DNA of 64,000 bases from assembly GCA_002746415.1 (NCBI GenBank), contig NVXD01000016.1, positions 248,001 to 312,000 of the forward strand, read 5' to 3'. A program made the translations under genes and the position numbers. Shown here piece by piece: positions 33,220-42,075 of this stretch. Every line of letters begins with the position of its first letter. Position 1 is the first letter of the stretch. Under the pieces are notes generated by a model. That model made no database searches. It had not been told where the DNA came from and saw only the letters and a list, made by a program, of their open reading frames with translations. Source of the DNA: Flavobacteriaceae bacterium (GTDB lineage: Bacteria > Bacteroidota > Bacteroidia > Flavobacteriales > Flavobacteriaceae).

Positions 33220-34701
33220 ATGATTACATTAGTTCAAAATGCACATAATTATCTGGAGCGAACAGCTATAAAAAGTAATGACCAGAGTTATACCTATGAA
33301 CAGCTACTTACTACTTCTAAAAACATTGCGCTCGCTTTATTGGACGGAAAAACCAATTTAAACGAAGCTCCTGTTGCATTTTTGGTGCCTCCAGGTTTTA
33401 ACTATGTGGCGATACAATGGGGCATTTGGCGTGCTGGAGGTATTGCAGTCCCTTTATGTGTAAAACATCCCTTAACCTCTATACAATATGTAATTGATGA
33501 CACTAGGGCTTCTACCATAGTTTTTTCTGCCAATTTCAAGAATTTGTTAGAACCCTTATTTAAAAGGTCTGAAATACAATTTTTGTCTTCAGAAAATTTT
33601 ACTGACCAACATGGTTCCTTGCCTGAAATTGATGCTGATCAACGTGCCATGATATTATATACTAGTGGTACTACTGGAAATCCTAAAGGTGTCGTAACCA
33701 CCCATAAAAATATTGAAGCGCAAATCACCTCCTTAACCACCTCTTGGGACTGGAGTAAAGAAGATCATATTTTAAATGTTTTACCGATGCACCATGTACA
33801 TGGCATCATAAATGTTTTAAGTTGCGCTTTATGGAGCGGTGCGTGTTGCGAGTTTTTAGGTAAATTTAGTGGGGATAATGTATTTCAAATATTTTGTAAA
33901 AATGAGGTAAACGTATTTATGGCTGTGCCCACCATTTATTACAAACTTATTACCTTCTTTAATGATACAACGCCACAAAATCAACAACAAATTACGACAG
34001 CACTAAAGCAGTTCCGTTTTATGGTTTCTGGTTCCGCTGCCCTACCTATTTCGGTGATGGAAAATTGGAAAAAAATAAGCGGGCACACGCTACTAGAGCG
34101 TTATGGCATGACGGAAATGGGAATGGCCATTAGTAATCCTTATAATGGCGAAAGAAGGCCAGGTCATATTGGTCAACCTCTTGCCAAAGTTCAGATAAGA
34201 CTCGCTGATGAAAATAATAAGGAAGTGGCTGATGGTATTTCTGGTGAGATTCAGGTAAAAGGACCAAATATTTTTAAGGAATACTGGCATAAACCTGAAG
34301 CAACAAAAGACACTTTTACAGAAGACGGATGGTTTAAAACTGGAGATATTGCAGCTTTAGACGAAGGCAGCTATAAAATTTTAGGCAGAAACTCGGTAGA
34401 TATTATAAAATCTGGTGGGTACAAAATATCAGCTCTTGAAATAGAGGAAGTACTACGCTCACATCCTCAGATTAAAGATTGCGGTGTGGTAGGCATACCA
34501 AATGATGAATGGGGAGAAATTATTGGTGCAAGTCTAGTACTAGACACAAAAGATTTTGATATTGAAGCCTTAAAAGTTTGGCTTAAGGAAAAACTACCAG
34601 GCTATAAATCTCCTAGGAAATATATCTTTCAAGAAGATTTACCCAGAAACGTAATGGGTAAGGTTACTAAAAATGAATTAAAAAAATTGTTTGTAGACTA
34701 A
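33220..34701 (+). CDS. matB: Malonyl-CoA synthetase-like acyl-CoA ligase
   Basis: The 493-residue adenylate-forming enzyme has the P-loop ILYTSGTTGNPKGVV near residue 145, LERYGMTEMG, GWFKTGDIA, and the C-terminal lysine in NVMGKVTKNELKK. The regions around LPMHHVHGIINVLSCALWSGA and YGMTEMGMAISNPYNGERRPGHIG match MatB/ACSF3 malonyl-CoA synthetases closely. It converts malonate, CoA and ATP to malonyl-CoA in the cytoplasm. The two genes downstream encode a malonate importer, which supports this substrate. Methylmalonate is an alternative. Confidence 0.83.
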   Translation: MITLVQNAHNYLERTAIKSNDQSYTYEQLLTTSKNIALALLDGKTNLNEAPVAFLVPPGFNYVAIQWGIWRAGGIAVPLCVKHPLTSIQYVIDDTRASTIVFSANFKNLLEPLFKRSEIQFLSSENFTDQHGSLPEIDADQRAMILYTSGTTGNPKGVVTTHKNIEAQITSLTTSWDWSKEDHILNVLPMHHVHGIINVLSCALWSGACCEFLGKFSGDNVFQIFCKNEVNVFMAVPTIYYKLITFFNDTTPQNQQQITTALKQFRFMVSGSAALPISVMENWKKISGHTLLERYGMTEMGMAISNPYNGERRPGHIGQPLAKVQIRLADENNKEVADGISGEIQVKGPNIFKEYWHKPEATKDTFTEDGWFKTGDIAALDEGSYKILGRNSVDIIKSGGYKISALEIEEVLRSHPQIKDCGVVGIPNDEWGEIIGASLVLDTKDFDIEALKVWLKEKLPGYKSPRKYIFQEDLPRNVMGKVTKNELKKLFVD

Positions 34702-34748
34702 GCCAGATGCATAAAATAATAAACTATCAACTTTAAAATACGAATGAC

Positions 34749-35129
34749 ATGAAAATATATGGCGTTGCTTTATTAGCACTGTGTTTTCTTACAGGTAAAG
34801 TATTAGGCAATCTTTTAGGGAAACTTATTGGAATTAATAGTGATGTGGGTGGCGTAGGTTTCGCCATGTTACTGTTAATAGTGGCCAATGCATTTATGAA
34901 GAAAAAAGGATGGATGGAAACAGCAACCACAAATGGTATATTGTTTTGGAGTTCCATGTATATCCCCATTATTGTGGCTATGGCTGCAACATTAAATGTA
35001 AAAGCTGCTGTTTCTGGTGGCTTGGTGGCCTTAGTGGTTGGTGTCATTGTTACCCTTGTAGCCTTTTACCTTGTTCCATTAATAGCTAAAATAGGCCAAA
35101 AAGAACCCTTAAACAGTCCAGAGAAATGA
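34749..35129 (+). CDS. madL: Malonate transporter subunit MadL
   Basis: This 126-residue protein has four hydrophobic helices and matches MadL, the smaller part of the sodium-dependent malonate carrier MadLM. The opening MKIYGVALLALCFLTGKVLG and GVGFAMLLLIVANAFMKKKG are characteristic. It overlaps madM by 4 bp and follows the ligase gene by 47 bp. Another ATG at 34744 is followed by a stop in its own frame. It works in the inner membrane. Confidence 0.9.
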   Translation: MKIYGVALLALCFLTGKVLGNLLGKLIGINSDVGGVGFAMLLLIVANAFMKKKGWMETATTNGILFWSSMYIPIIVAMAATLNVKAAVSGGLVALVVGVIVTLVAFYLVPLIAKIGQKEPLNSPEK

Positions 35130-35872
35130 TTGAAATTTTTGAGAAAATTATTGGTAAAAATGGGTTGGTCTTTGCTTTTTTGTTTGTTGGCTTTATTATG
35201 CTGCTCTCTTTTTGGCTTTCTAAATATATTACCAACAAACGCATTCCAGGTGTAGCCATAGCTGTTATCATTGGTTTGTCATTGGCATTTTTAGGTGATG
35301 AAAAAGGAATTTCTGATATCACCATTTTTTCAGGTATGGCATTGCTAGGTGGTTCAATGTTACGAGATTTTGCAGTTGTGGCCACAGCTATGGGCGCCGA
35401 TATCAATAAAATAAAAAGTGCTGGTCTAGCAGGAGCCGTTTCATTGTTTGTTGGGGTGTTCTTTTCCTTTTTCCTAGGTGTTTTAATTGCTTACTTTATG
35501 GGATATACAGATGCTGAAAGCATTGCCACTATAGGTGCAGGAGCATGTACTTATATTGTTGGCCCTGTTACTGGAACTGCTTTAGGGGTAAGTTCTGATA
35601 TTATTGCCATTAGCGTGGCTACTGGGGTTGTAAAGACTATTGTCGCTACTATAGGTACACCCCTAATTGCCAAATCTATTGGATTAAACAATCCTCATTC
35701 TGCAGTGGTTTTTGGTGGTTTAATTGGTACCACCAGTGGTGTTACAGCTGGTTTAGCGGCTACAGACCCTAAGTTAGTTCCTTATGGGGCGCTAACAGCT
35801 ACATTTTATACAGGCTTAGGTTGTTTGCTTTGTCCGTCTCTATTTTATTTTATATTGAAATTAATTTTCTGA
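35126..35872 (+). CDS. madM: Malonate transporter subunit MadM
   Basis: The 248-residue protein, with about eight hydrophobic segments, is the larger subunit of the malonate importer. GNGAGACTYIVGPVTGTALG-like loops appear as GAGACTYIVGPVTGTALGV, and LIGTTSGVTAGLAATDPKLVPYGA is near the end. It begins inside the last codons of madL. No malonate decarboxylase genes (madABCDE) are nearby, so malonyl-CoA made by MatB is presumably used directly. Confidence 0.9.
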   Translation: MIEIFEKIIGKNGLVFAFLFVGFIMLLSFWLSKYITNKRIPGVAIAVIIGLSLAFLGDEKGISDITIFSGMALLGGSMLRDFAVVATAMGADINKIKSAGLAGAVSLFVGVFFSFFLGVLIAYFMGYTDAESIATIGAGACTYIVGPVTGTALGVSSDIIAISVATGVVKTIVATIGTPLIAKSIGLNNPHSAVVFGGLIGTTSGVTAGLAATDPKLVPYGALTATFYTGLGCLLCPSLFYFILKLIF

Positions 35873-35986
35873 GGATAATGATTAAAATATAAGAGAACAA
35901 AAATTGTTTCTATTTTACCCTTATCCTTTAGGAAAGGATAAAAATTGTAAACTACTGGCGAACAATAAAATCAACATTTTTTTCTG

Positions 35987-35994
35987 TATTTTTG
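35987..35994 (+). promoter_or_regulatory. -7 element of the M28 peptidase gene
   Basis: TATTTTTG fits TAnnTTTG, 30 bp before the ATG at 36025. No good TTG lies 20 bp upstream. Confidence 0.45.
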
Positions 35995-36024
35995 AACTAA
36001 TTTTAAACGTACTAACAATAAAAC

Positions 36025-37581
36025 ATGAAGCACATAACGCTACTACTTGCAGGACTAATTTTTTCATGCAATTCTTCACAGAAAACAGTTAAAAAATCTG
36101 GAGAGGAGGATAAGGAAACAGCCAACGCTACAACCTATGCCACAACCATTACACAAGAAGAGCTAAAAGAACATCTTTACATCTATGCGTCCGATGAATT
36201 TGAAGGTAGGGAGACTGGGACGCCTGGACAGAAAAAAGCCGCTGAATATATTAAAGCTGCTTATGAGGAAATGAAAATTGTAGCCGCTAAAGAAGATGGG
36301 GATTATTTTCAAAATGTTCCTCTAGAAATGAGCGGCCTGCCAACTGGTTCTATTAATATTGGTGACATCGAGTATTCCATAGGAGGAGATTTTGTGACTT
36401 TTTCCGCATCCAATGGAACTCATAACATAATCTATGCAGGATATGGTATTGATGAAGATGGGTATTCTGATTATGCAGAATTGGATGTAAAAGGCAAACT
36501 AGTTTTAGTGAAATTTGGAGAGCCTAAGAACACCGATGGTACATACACACTATCTGGAACAGATGAAACATCTGCTTGGAGCAATATGTCCGAATCCTAT
36601 GGCAAACGATCAGAAGCAGCAACAGATAATGGTGCAGTAGGGATACTATATTATGATGAAGCAAATTTTGCTCGATATATGAAGTATTACGAATTTTCAT
36701 TAAGGAATAATCGAGGAAGAATGACCTTAAAAAACGCTAATGGAAATTTTGCAAGTTTTATTATTAATGGAAACATTGCCAAGAAATTGGTAGCCGATAT
36801 TGAGAAAGATAATAATCCTAAAACAATAGCAACTCCAATCGTACTTAACATCACAAGCAATAATGAACAAGTCAGTTCAGAAAATGTAGTAGCATATATA
36901 GAAGGTTCAGAAAAACCAAATGAATATTTAATCATATCTTCCCATTTAGACCATATTGGCATTACTGGAGAAGGAGATATTAATAATGGTGCAGATGACG
37001 ATGGGTCTGGCACCGTGGCACTTTTGGAAATAGCAGAAGCATTTAAAAAAGCCAAAGATGAAGGCAATGGTCCCAAAAGGTCAGTTGTTTTTTTACATGT
37101 TACGGGTGAAGAAAAAGGATTATTTGGATCACAATATTATACAGATATTGAACCTATTTTTCCATTATCCCAAACCGTGGCAAATTTAAATATAGATATG
37201 ATTGGACGTATCGATCCAAAAAGAGAGGGTGATAGGAATTATATTTATTTGATTGGTTCAGATAAACTAAGTACTGATTTACACGAGCTTTCAGAAGAAG
37301 TAAATGAAAAATTTATGCAAATAGAATTGGATTATACTTACAATGATGAAAACGACCCTAATCGTTTTTATTATAGAAGTGACCATTACAATTTCGCAAA
37401 AAATAATATTCCAATCATTTTTTATTTCAACGGCACTCATGCTGATTATCATAAACCGACTGATACCCCTGATAAAATAAATTATGACTTGCTAGAAAAT
37501 AGAACTAGGCTTGTCTTTTATACTGCTTGGGAAGTTGCAAATAGAGACCAAAAAGTTATAGTAGATAAAGCAATCAAATAG
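36025..37581 (+). CDS. M28-family zinc aminopeptidase lipoprotein
   Basis: The 518-residue protein has a lipobox (GLIFSCNS) and is thus anchored in the envelope. The M28 domain supplies a two-zinc site: His in SSHLDHIG near 308, Asp in NNGADDDGSG, Glu-Glu in VTGEEKGLFGS, Asp in NLNIDMIGR and His in THADYHKPTD. A PA domain-like insert at about 110-235 lies between the N-terminal and catalytic parts, as in other secreted M28 enzymes. It probably trims peptides in the periplasm or at the surface. Monocistronic, with a terminator at 37601. Confidence 0.92.
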   Translation: MKHITLLLAGLIFSCNSSQKTVKKSGEEDKETANATTYATTITQEELKEHLYIYASDEFEGRETGTPGQKKAAEYIKAAYEEMKIVAAKEDGDYFQNVPLEMSGLPTGSINIGDIEYSIGGDFVTFSASNGTHNIIYAGYGIDEDGYSDYAELDVKGKLVLVKFGEPKNTDGTYTLSGTDETSAWSNMSESYGKRSEAATDNGAVGILYYDEANFARYMKYYEFSLRNNRGRMTLKNANGNFASFIINGNIAKKLVADIEKDNNPKTIATPIVLNITSNNEQVSSENVVAYIEGSEKPNEYLIISSHLDHIGITGEGDINNGADDDGSGTVALLEIAEAFKKAKDEGNGPKRSVVFLHVTGEEKGLFGSQYYTDIEPIFPLSQTVANLNIDMIGRIDPKREGDRNYIYLIGSDKLSTDLHELSEEVNEKFMQIELDYTYNDENDPNRFYYRSDHYNFAKNNIPIIFYFNGTHADYHKPTDTPDKINYDLLENRTRLVFYTAWEVANRDQKVIVDKAIK

Positions 37582-37600
37582 GCCTATTTACATTAAAATT

Positions 37601-37636
37601 AATACCCTGATTTTATAAAGTCAGGGTATTTTTTTA
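37601..37636 (+). terminator. Terminator after the M28 peptidase
   Basis: AATACCCTGA (37601-37610) and TCAGGGTATT (37621-37630) form a 10-bp perfect stem followed by TTTTT. Confidence 0.85.
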
Positions 37637-37726
37637 TGAATAAAATCAGCTAATAGCCCTAGTAATAATGACATATAAACAAAAAAATCCCATCAATAAA
37701 GACAGGATTTTTAATTTGCTTTTTAG

Positions 37727-37801
37727 GGTGGAAGACCGGGTTCGAACCGGCGACCCTCGGTACCACAAACCGATGCTCTAACCAGCTGAGCTACAACCAC
37801 C
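37727..37801 (-). tRNA. tRNA-His (anticodon GTG)
   Basis: Read on the minus strand, G-1 is at 37801 and pairs with C73 at 37727, the histidine identity pair. The anticodon arm TCGGT-TTGTGGT-ACCGA gives GTG. The T-arm is GCCGGTTCGAACCCGGT. In the acceptor stem, T5-T68 and T6-T67 face each other, while the other five pairs are Watson-Crick. CCA is not encoded. The promoter is at 37817-37849. Confidence 0.95.
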
Positions 37802-37816
37802 ATTTGTAAGCGATGG

Positions 37817-37849
37817 CAAAGGTAATTTTTTTTACTCCATCTTTCAAAA
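37817..37849 (-). promoter_or_regulatory. Promoter of tRNA-His
   Basis: On the minus strand, TTTTG (37849-37845) is followed after exactly 20 bp by TACCTTTG (37824-37817), a full match to TTG-N20-TAnnTTTG. The tRNA begins 15 bp downstream. It is the best promoter in the window. Confidence 0.7.
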
Positions 37850-37920
37850 TAAAACCATCAAAAATTTACAGTAATCTATTTTCAATTGCTAACACATTAT
37901 TATTTAGTATGAATTATCGA

Positions 37921-37967
37921 TGAAATACACTTTTTGTGGGATAAAACACACAAAAAATGGTATTTCA
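37921..37967. repeat. Imperfect inverted repeat upstream of the histidine kinase gene
   Basis: TGAAATAC (37921-37928) pairs with GTATTTCA (37960-37967), and the inner TTTTTGTG (37931-37938) pairs with CACAAAAA (37949-37956), leaving a small bulge and a loop of about 10 nt. It lies 72 bp before the GTG start at 38039, with no T-run, so an operator or 5' leader element is more likely than a terminator. Confidence 0.55.
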
Positions 37968-38038
37968 CAACATAAATTAGAAATGGGCTTTCTTAAAACA
38001 TAATTTTAGGGGTATAAAATATAACCAAACAGTTTTTA

Positions 38039-40120
38039 GTGATAACCTACATAATTTCTTTTATCAAACCTTTTAAAACATATGCTGTTCTTATAACAAC
38101 AATACTCCTTATTGTTGGTCAAGGTTATTCCCAAACAAATGTTCGTGATAGTTTAAAAAACAGAATTGAAAACTATAGAAGCGAAAAGAGTTTTACTGTT
38201 AAGGATACTGCTTATATAGATTTGCTCAACAAATTGGGAAACAAGTTAAGATATTATAAAGTTGATAGCCTACTTCTATTATCACAACAAGCCTTAAAAT
38301 ATAGTAGGGCCGCTAAATATGAAAGAGGTGAAAGCCAATCACTGGTGCTACTAGGTGATTTTTACTCGGATCAAGGAAAGCATTCCAAAGCAGTAAATCA
38401 TTATCGGTCTGCACTTGTTATTTCTAATAATATGGATTTTTCTGAGCTAACCATAAGAATACAAAACAATTTAGCAGGGCAATATGGCTATATGGGCGAC
38501 TATGCCAAAGCCTTAAATGTATATTTAATCAGTATTGAATATGCAGAAAGGATTGGTGATATAGAAATGCTCTCTATCATGAATGAAAATATTGCCAGTT
38601 TATATGCCTCTCAAAAGGACTATAATCAATCATTGGTTTTTTATAAAAAGGTAAAAAAGATTAATGATGAAATAGGTAACGAGGTGTACTCAGCAGAAAC
38701 AATGAGTAATATGGCCTCCACATACGCAGACATGGGAAACTTAGAGTATGCCATGTTCAATATAAATAAAAGTATCTCCATTTTTGAAAAGCATGACATT
38801 ATAGATTGGCTTGCATATGCATATGAAGTCAAGGGAAAAACATATCTCAAGCAAAAAAAATACAAATGGGCTCTTCATTGGTACAACCAAGGAGAAATGC
38901 TCCATGAAAAGATTGAGGATGATAGAGGTAAAATAGATTTAATCAATGGCATGGCTGAGGCTTACCACGGGTTAAAAAAAGATAGTATTTCTGAAATATA
39001 TGCTTTGGAAGCTTTTCAGATATCAAACAGAATGCAGTTTAAAGAGGGTAAGAAAAAATGTGCCAAAACACTTTACCAAATAAATAAAAATAAAGAAGAC
39101 TACGCTACTGCCATAAAATATCTTGAAATATATCAATCATTATCAGATACATTATCAAGAAATGAAAATCAGAAAAGTCTAACTATGTTAAAGACCAAAA
39201 TAGCCCATGACGTGCAAAAAGAAGCATTAATGGTCAGCAATAAAAAGGCTTTAGCAAAACAAAGAGGATATATCTATGGTGCAGGGATTATTTTATTGAT
39301 TCTATGTTTAGTAACATTTTTAATTTATAGAAATGAAAAGATTCAGAAAAAATTAAATGCAGAGCTTCAATCTAAAAAAATTGCACTTGAAAAAAGAGAA
39401 GAGGAACTAAGTGAAATAAATGAAACCAAGGATAAACTATTCTCTATTATTGGTCATGATTTAAGAGGGCCTATTGGTGCGCTTCAAGGACTCTTAAAAA
39501 TGTATGTAGAGGGTGACGTAAAGAAAAGTGAATTCTTGTCTTTTATTCCAAGGTTACATGAGGATGTTAACCATATCTCCTTTACCTTGAACAATTTACT
39601 TTCATGGGGACAAACTCAAATGAAAGGTACCATTACCAGACCTACCAAAATTTCTATAAAAACCATTGTTGCAGATAATATTAATCTTTTATCTAAGGGT
39701 GCAAACAACAAATCTATTAGAATTGTAAACAGAATACCAGAAAACACATTGGCATGGTCTGATAGCAATCAAATAGATATTGTAATCAGAAACCTCATTA
39801 GCAATGCGCTTAAGTTTACGCCTGAAAATGGAATGATAACCATTGAAGCCCAATCAAAAAAAGAAGACTGGTTGATTTCTGTAAAAGATACTGGTATAGG
39901 TATGGACAAAGAGACACAGGAGAAATTATTTGAAAAAAGCTCCAATTTTACTACTCATGGAACCAACAATGAAAAAGGAACTGGTCTTGGTCTTTCCTTA
40001 TGTAAGGAAATGATTGAGAACAACAAAGGGACCATATGGGTAGACAGTATCATACGCAAAGGCACAAACTTCCACTTTACCCTTCCAAAAGCAGTCGATA
40101 ACTTTAAAAAAGCAGTCTAA
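38039..40120 (+). CDS. TPR-domain sensor histidine kinase
   Basis: The 693-residue protein has a signal or anchor (YAVLITTILLIVGQGYSQ), several TPR repeats over about 70-390 in the periplasm, a membrane helix (GAGIILLILCLVTFLIY) near 420, a coiled coil, and a HisKA domain with phospho-accepting His473 in SIIGHDLRGP. The HATPase domain has NLISNALKFTP, KDTGIGM and GTGLGLSLCKEM. GTG at 38039 is the start. No response regulator is adjacent, so the partner is encoded elsewhere. The stop overlaps the stop of bshB1 on the other strand by 4 bp. Confidence 0.92.
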   Translation: MITYIISFIKPFKTYAVLITTILLIVGQGYSQTNVRDSLKNRIENYRSEKSFTVKDTAYIDLLNKLGNKLRYYKVDSLLLLSQQALKYSRAAKYERGESQSLVLLGDFYSDQGKHSKAVNHYRSALVISNNMDFSELTIRIQNNLAGQYGYMGDYAKALNVYLISIEYAERIGDIEMLSIMNENIASLYASQKDYNQSLVFYKKVKKINDEIGNEVYSAETMSNMASTYADMGNLEYAMFNINKSISIFEKHDIIDWLAYAYEVKGKTYLKQKKYKWALHWYNQGEMLHEKIEDDRGKIDLINGMAEAYHGLKKDSISEIYALEAFQISNRMQFKEGKKKCAKTLYQINKNKEDYATAIKYLEIYQSLSDTLSRNENQKSLTMLKTKIAHDVQKEALMVSNKKALAKQRGYIYGAGIILLILCLVTFLIYRNEKIQKKLNAELQSKKIALEKREEELSEINETKDKLFSIIGHDLRGPIGALQGLLKMYVEGDVKKSEFLSFIPRLHEDVNHISFTLNNLLSWGQTQMKGTITRPTKISIKTIVADNINLLSKGANNKSIRIVNRIPENTLAWSDSNQIDIVIRNLISNALKFTPENGMITIEAQSKKEDWLISVKDTGIGMDKETQEKLFEKSSNFTTHGTNNEKGTGLGLSLCKEMIENNKGTIWVDSIIRKGTNFHFTLPKAVDNFKKAV

Positions 40121-40842
40121 AGTAGAAAATCTGAGAGACTATCTACTGCCACATATTTTTCAGTGGTAAACCCTTCTGCACATTCAACACCAATAAGCCT
40201 ACCCAAGTCTCTAGCTCTGTAACTAACACTATCCACAAAATTCTTACTGCTAATAGGTGTTTCTGGAGCATCACTCTTAGGGTCATAAAATTGTGAGCTG
40301 TACGCCATAATGGATTCAATTTTTTTATCAATGAACCCAGACACATCCACAACAAAATCTGGTTCAATATTTTTCCATTGGATATAATGGTACACTTGTT
40401 TTGGACGCCATGGTTTTTGCTTCTGGTCATCGCCTTCTAACTGAGTATCGATTTTTATCAATCCACTTAAAAAACAAGCATCACTTACCAAACTACTTCC
40501 TTTAGCATGGTCTATATGCCTGTCATCTATTGCATTACACAACACAATTTCTGGTTGATACTTGCGAATCATTTTAATGACCGCCAATTGGTGCTCTTTA
40601 TCATTTATAAAAAATCCATCTGCAAATCCCAAGTTTTCCCTAACGACCACACCTAGGATTTTGGCTGCTTTTTTTGCTTCCTGATCCCTGAGTTCTGCTG
40701 ATCCACGGGTACCAAGTTCTCCCCGAGTCAAATCCACAATTCCTACTTTTTTTCCTTTAGAGACTTCTTTGGCTATTGTTGCGCCTGCACCCAATTCTGC
40801 ATCATCAGGATGCGCTCCAAAAACTAATATATCTAATTTCAT
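40117..40842 (-). CDS. bshB1: Bacillithiol biosynthesis deacetylase BshB1
   Basis: The 241-residue PIG-L/LmbE-family zinc deacetylase removes acetyl from GlcNAc-malate to give GlcN-malate in bacillithiol synthesis. The metal site is formed by AHPDDAELG near residue 9 and the His in DDRHIDHAKGS. GFADGFF and SSQFYDPKSDAPETPIS fit BshB1 specifically. The start is the ATG at 40842; the ORF extends 12 codons upstream without support. It lies 44 bp after the cystathionine enzyme gene, consistent with cysteine being the next building block. Confidence 0.93.
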   Translation of the reverse strand: MKLDILVFGAHPDDAELGAGATIAKEVSKGKKVGIVDLTRGELGTRGSAELRDQEAKKAAKILGVVVRENLGFADGFFINDKEHQLAVIKMIRKYQPEIVLCNAIDDRHIDHAKGSSLVSDACFLSGLIKIDTQLEGDDQKQKPWRPKQVYHYIQWKNIEPDFVVDVSGFIDKKIESIMAYSSQFYDPKSDAPETPISSKNFVDSVSYRARDLGRLIGVECAEGFTTEKYVAVDSLSDFLL

Positions 40843-40886
40843 TTTTATTATATTTTCACTAAAAAATCTTTGTCGCAATAACTATA

Positions 40887-42038
40887 TTATCTTACTCTTT
40901 TTAATGCTTGTTCAATATCGACTATTAAATCTTTAGGCTCTTCAATTCCTACAGAAAAACGAATAAGTCCATCTGAAATACCTTGTTTCTCTCTCGCAAT
41001 TTTATCCATTCTGGCATGCGAAGTTTCTACAGGCGAAACTACTGTACTCTCCACTCCCGCTAAACTCATAGAAGGCTTTATTAAACGCAATTCTTTTTGA
41101 AACTGCAACGCATCAATTTCTTTATCCAACTCAAAAGACATCATTCCACCAAAACCTTTCATTTGAGATTTGGCAAGATCATACTCTGGATGAGATGTTA
41201 AGCCAGGATAATAAACCTTGGTAATAGCATCATGCACATTTAAAAACTGGGCCATTTCCATTGCATTTTCATTATGCTGTCTTACCCTGATTCCCATGGT
41301 TTTTATACTCCGCTCCAAAAGCCACACGGTGTAATCACTAAGGTTGCCACCTAAATTAATTGCCATTTCATAAACTTTTTCCATATGCTCCTTTGAAGCA
41401 GCCACAGCGCCTGCACAAATATCTGAATGCCCACCCATATATTTTGTAGCACTGTGAAGCACAACATCAATTCCAAAATCAATGGGATTTTGATTCACCG
41501 GGCTTGCAAAAGTATTGTCTATCATTGTGACCAATCCATTCTTTTTAGCCAATTTGGCAACAGCTTTCATATCTGTTATGGTTAACAAGGGATTAGAAGG
41601 TGTTTCAATATACAGCACCTTAGTGTTTTCTCTTATTTCACTTTCAAAATCAGAGGCATCCCATCCACTTGTAAAGGAATATGCTATGCCGAAGCGCTCA
41701 AAATGCTTAGTGATAAGAGCATAGGTACCACCATAGAGGGTTTGTTGTAACACAACATGGTCTCCTGCATTTAAAAACCCCAGTAAGGCCGTACTGATAG
41801 CGGCCATACCACTGCTAAAAATCAAAGCGGATTCCGCATGCTCCAAAGCAGCTACTTTTTTACTTAGAGCTTCTTGATTTGGAGTATTGAATGTTCTAGG
41901 GTATCGTTTTACATCAACATCCATAAAGGCATATGAGGTGCTCATATACAATGGTGAAATTGCACCTTTGCACTCCTTATCTTCTAAATCTCCTGCATGA
42001 GTACATAAAGTATTAAGCCCTTTTTTAGTATTATCCAT
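40887..42038 (-). CDS. Cystathionine gamma-synthase/lyase-type PLP enzyme
   Basis: From ATG 42038 the protein has 383 residues and the Cys/Met metabolism PLP fold. FSSGMAAIST binds phosphate, LYGGTYA and MIDNTFASP follow, and the Schiff-base lysine is in LHSATKYMGGHSD. It fits cystathionine gamma-synthase or gamma-lyase; the sequence does not separate these readily. As a lyase it would give cysteine for bacillithiol, which its position upstream of bshB1 suggests. It differs clearly from the 9705 enzyme, so the two are not recent duplicates. Confidence 0.88.
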   Translation of the reverse strand: MDNTKKGLNTLCTHAGDLEDKECKGAISPLYMSTSYAFMDVDVKRYPRTFNTPNQEALSKKVAALEHAESALIFSSGMAAISTALLGFLNAGDHVVLQQTLYGGTYALITKHFERFGIAYSFTSGWDASDFESEIRENTKVLYIETPSNPLLTITDMKAVAKLAKKNGLVTMIDNTFASPVNQNPIDFGIDVVLHSATKYMGGHSDICAGAVAASKEHMEKVYEMAINLGGNLSDYTVWLLERSIKTMGIRVRQHNENAMEMAQFLNVHDAITKVYYPGLTSHPEYDLAKSQMKGFGGMMSFELDKEIDALQFQKELRLIKPSMSLAGVESTVVSPVETSHARMDKIAREKQGISDGLIRFSVGIEEPKDLIVDIEQALKRVR

Positions 42039-42075
42039 AACATAAACTTTGCGAAACCTAAGGTACAAAAACCTC

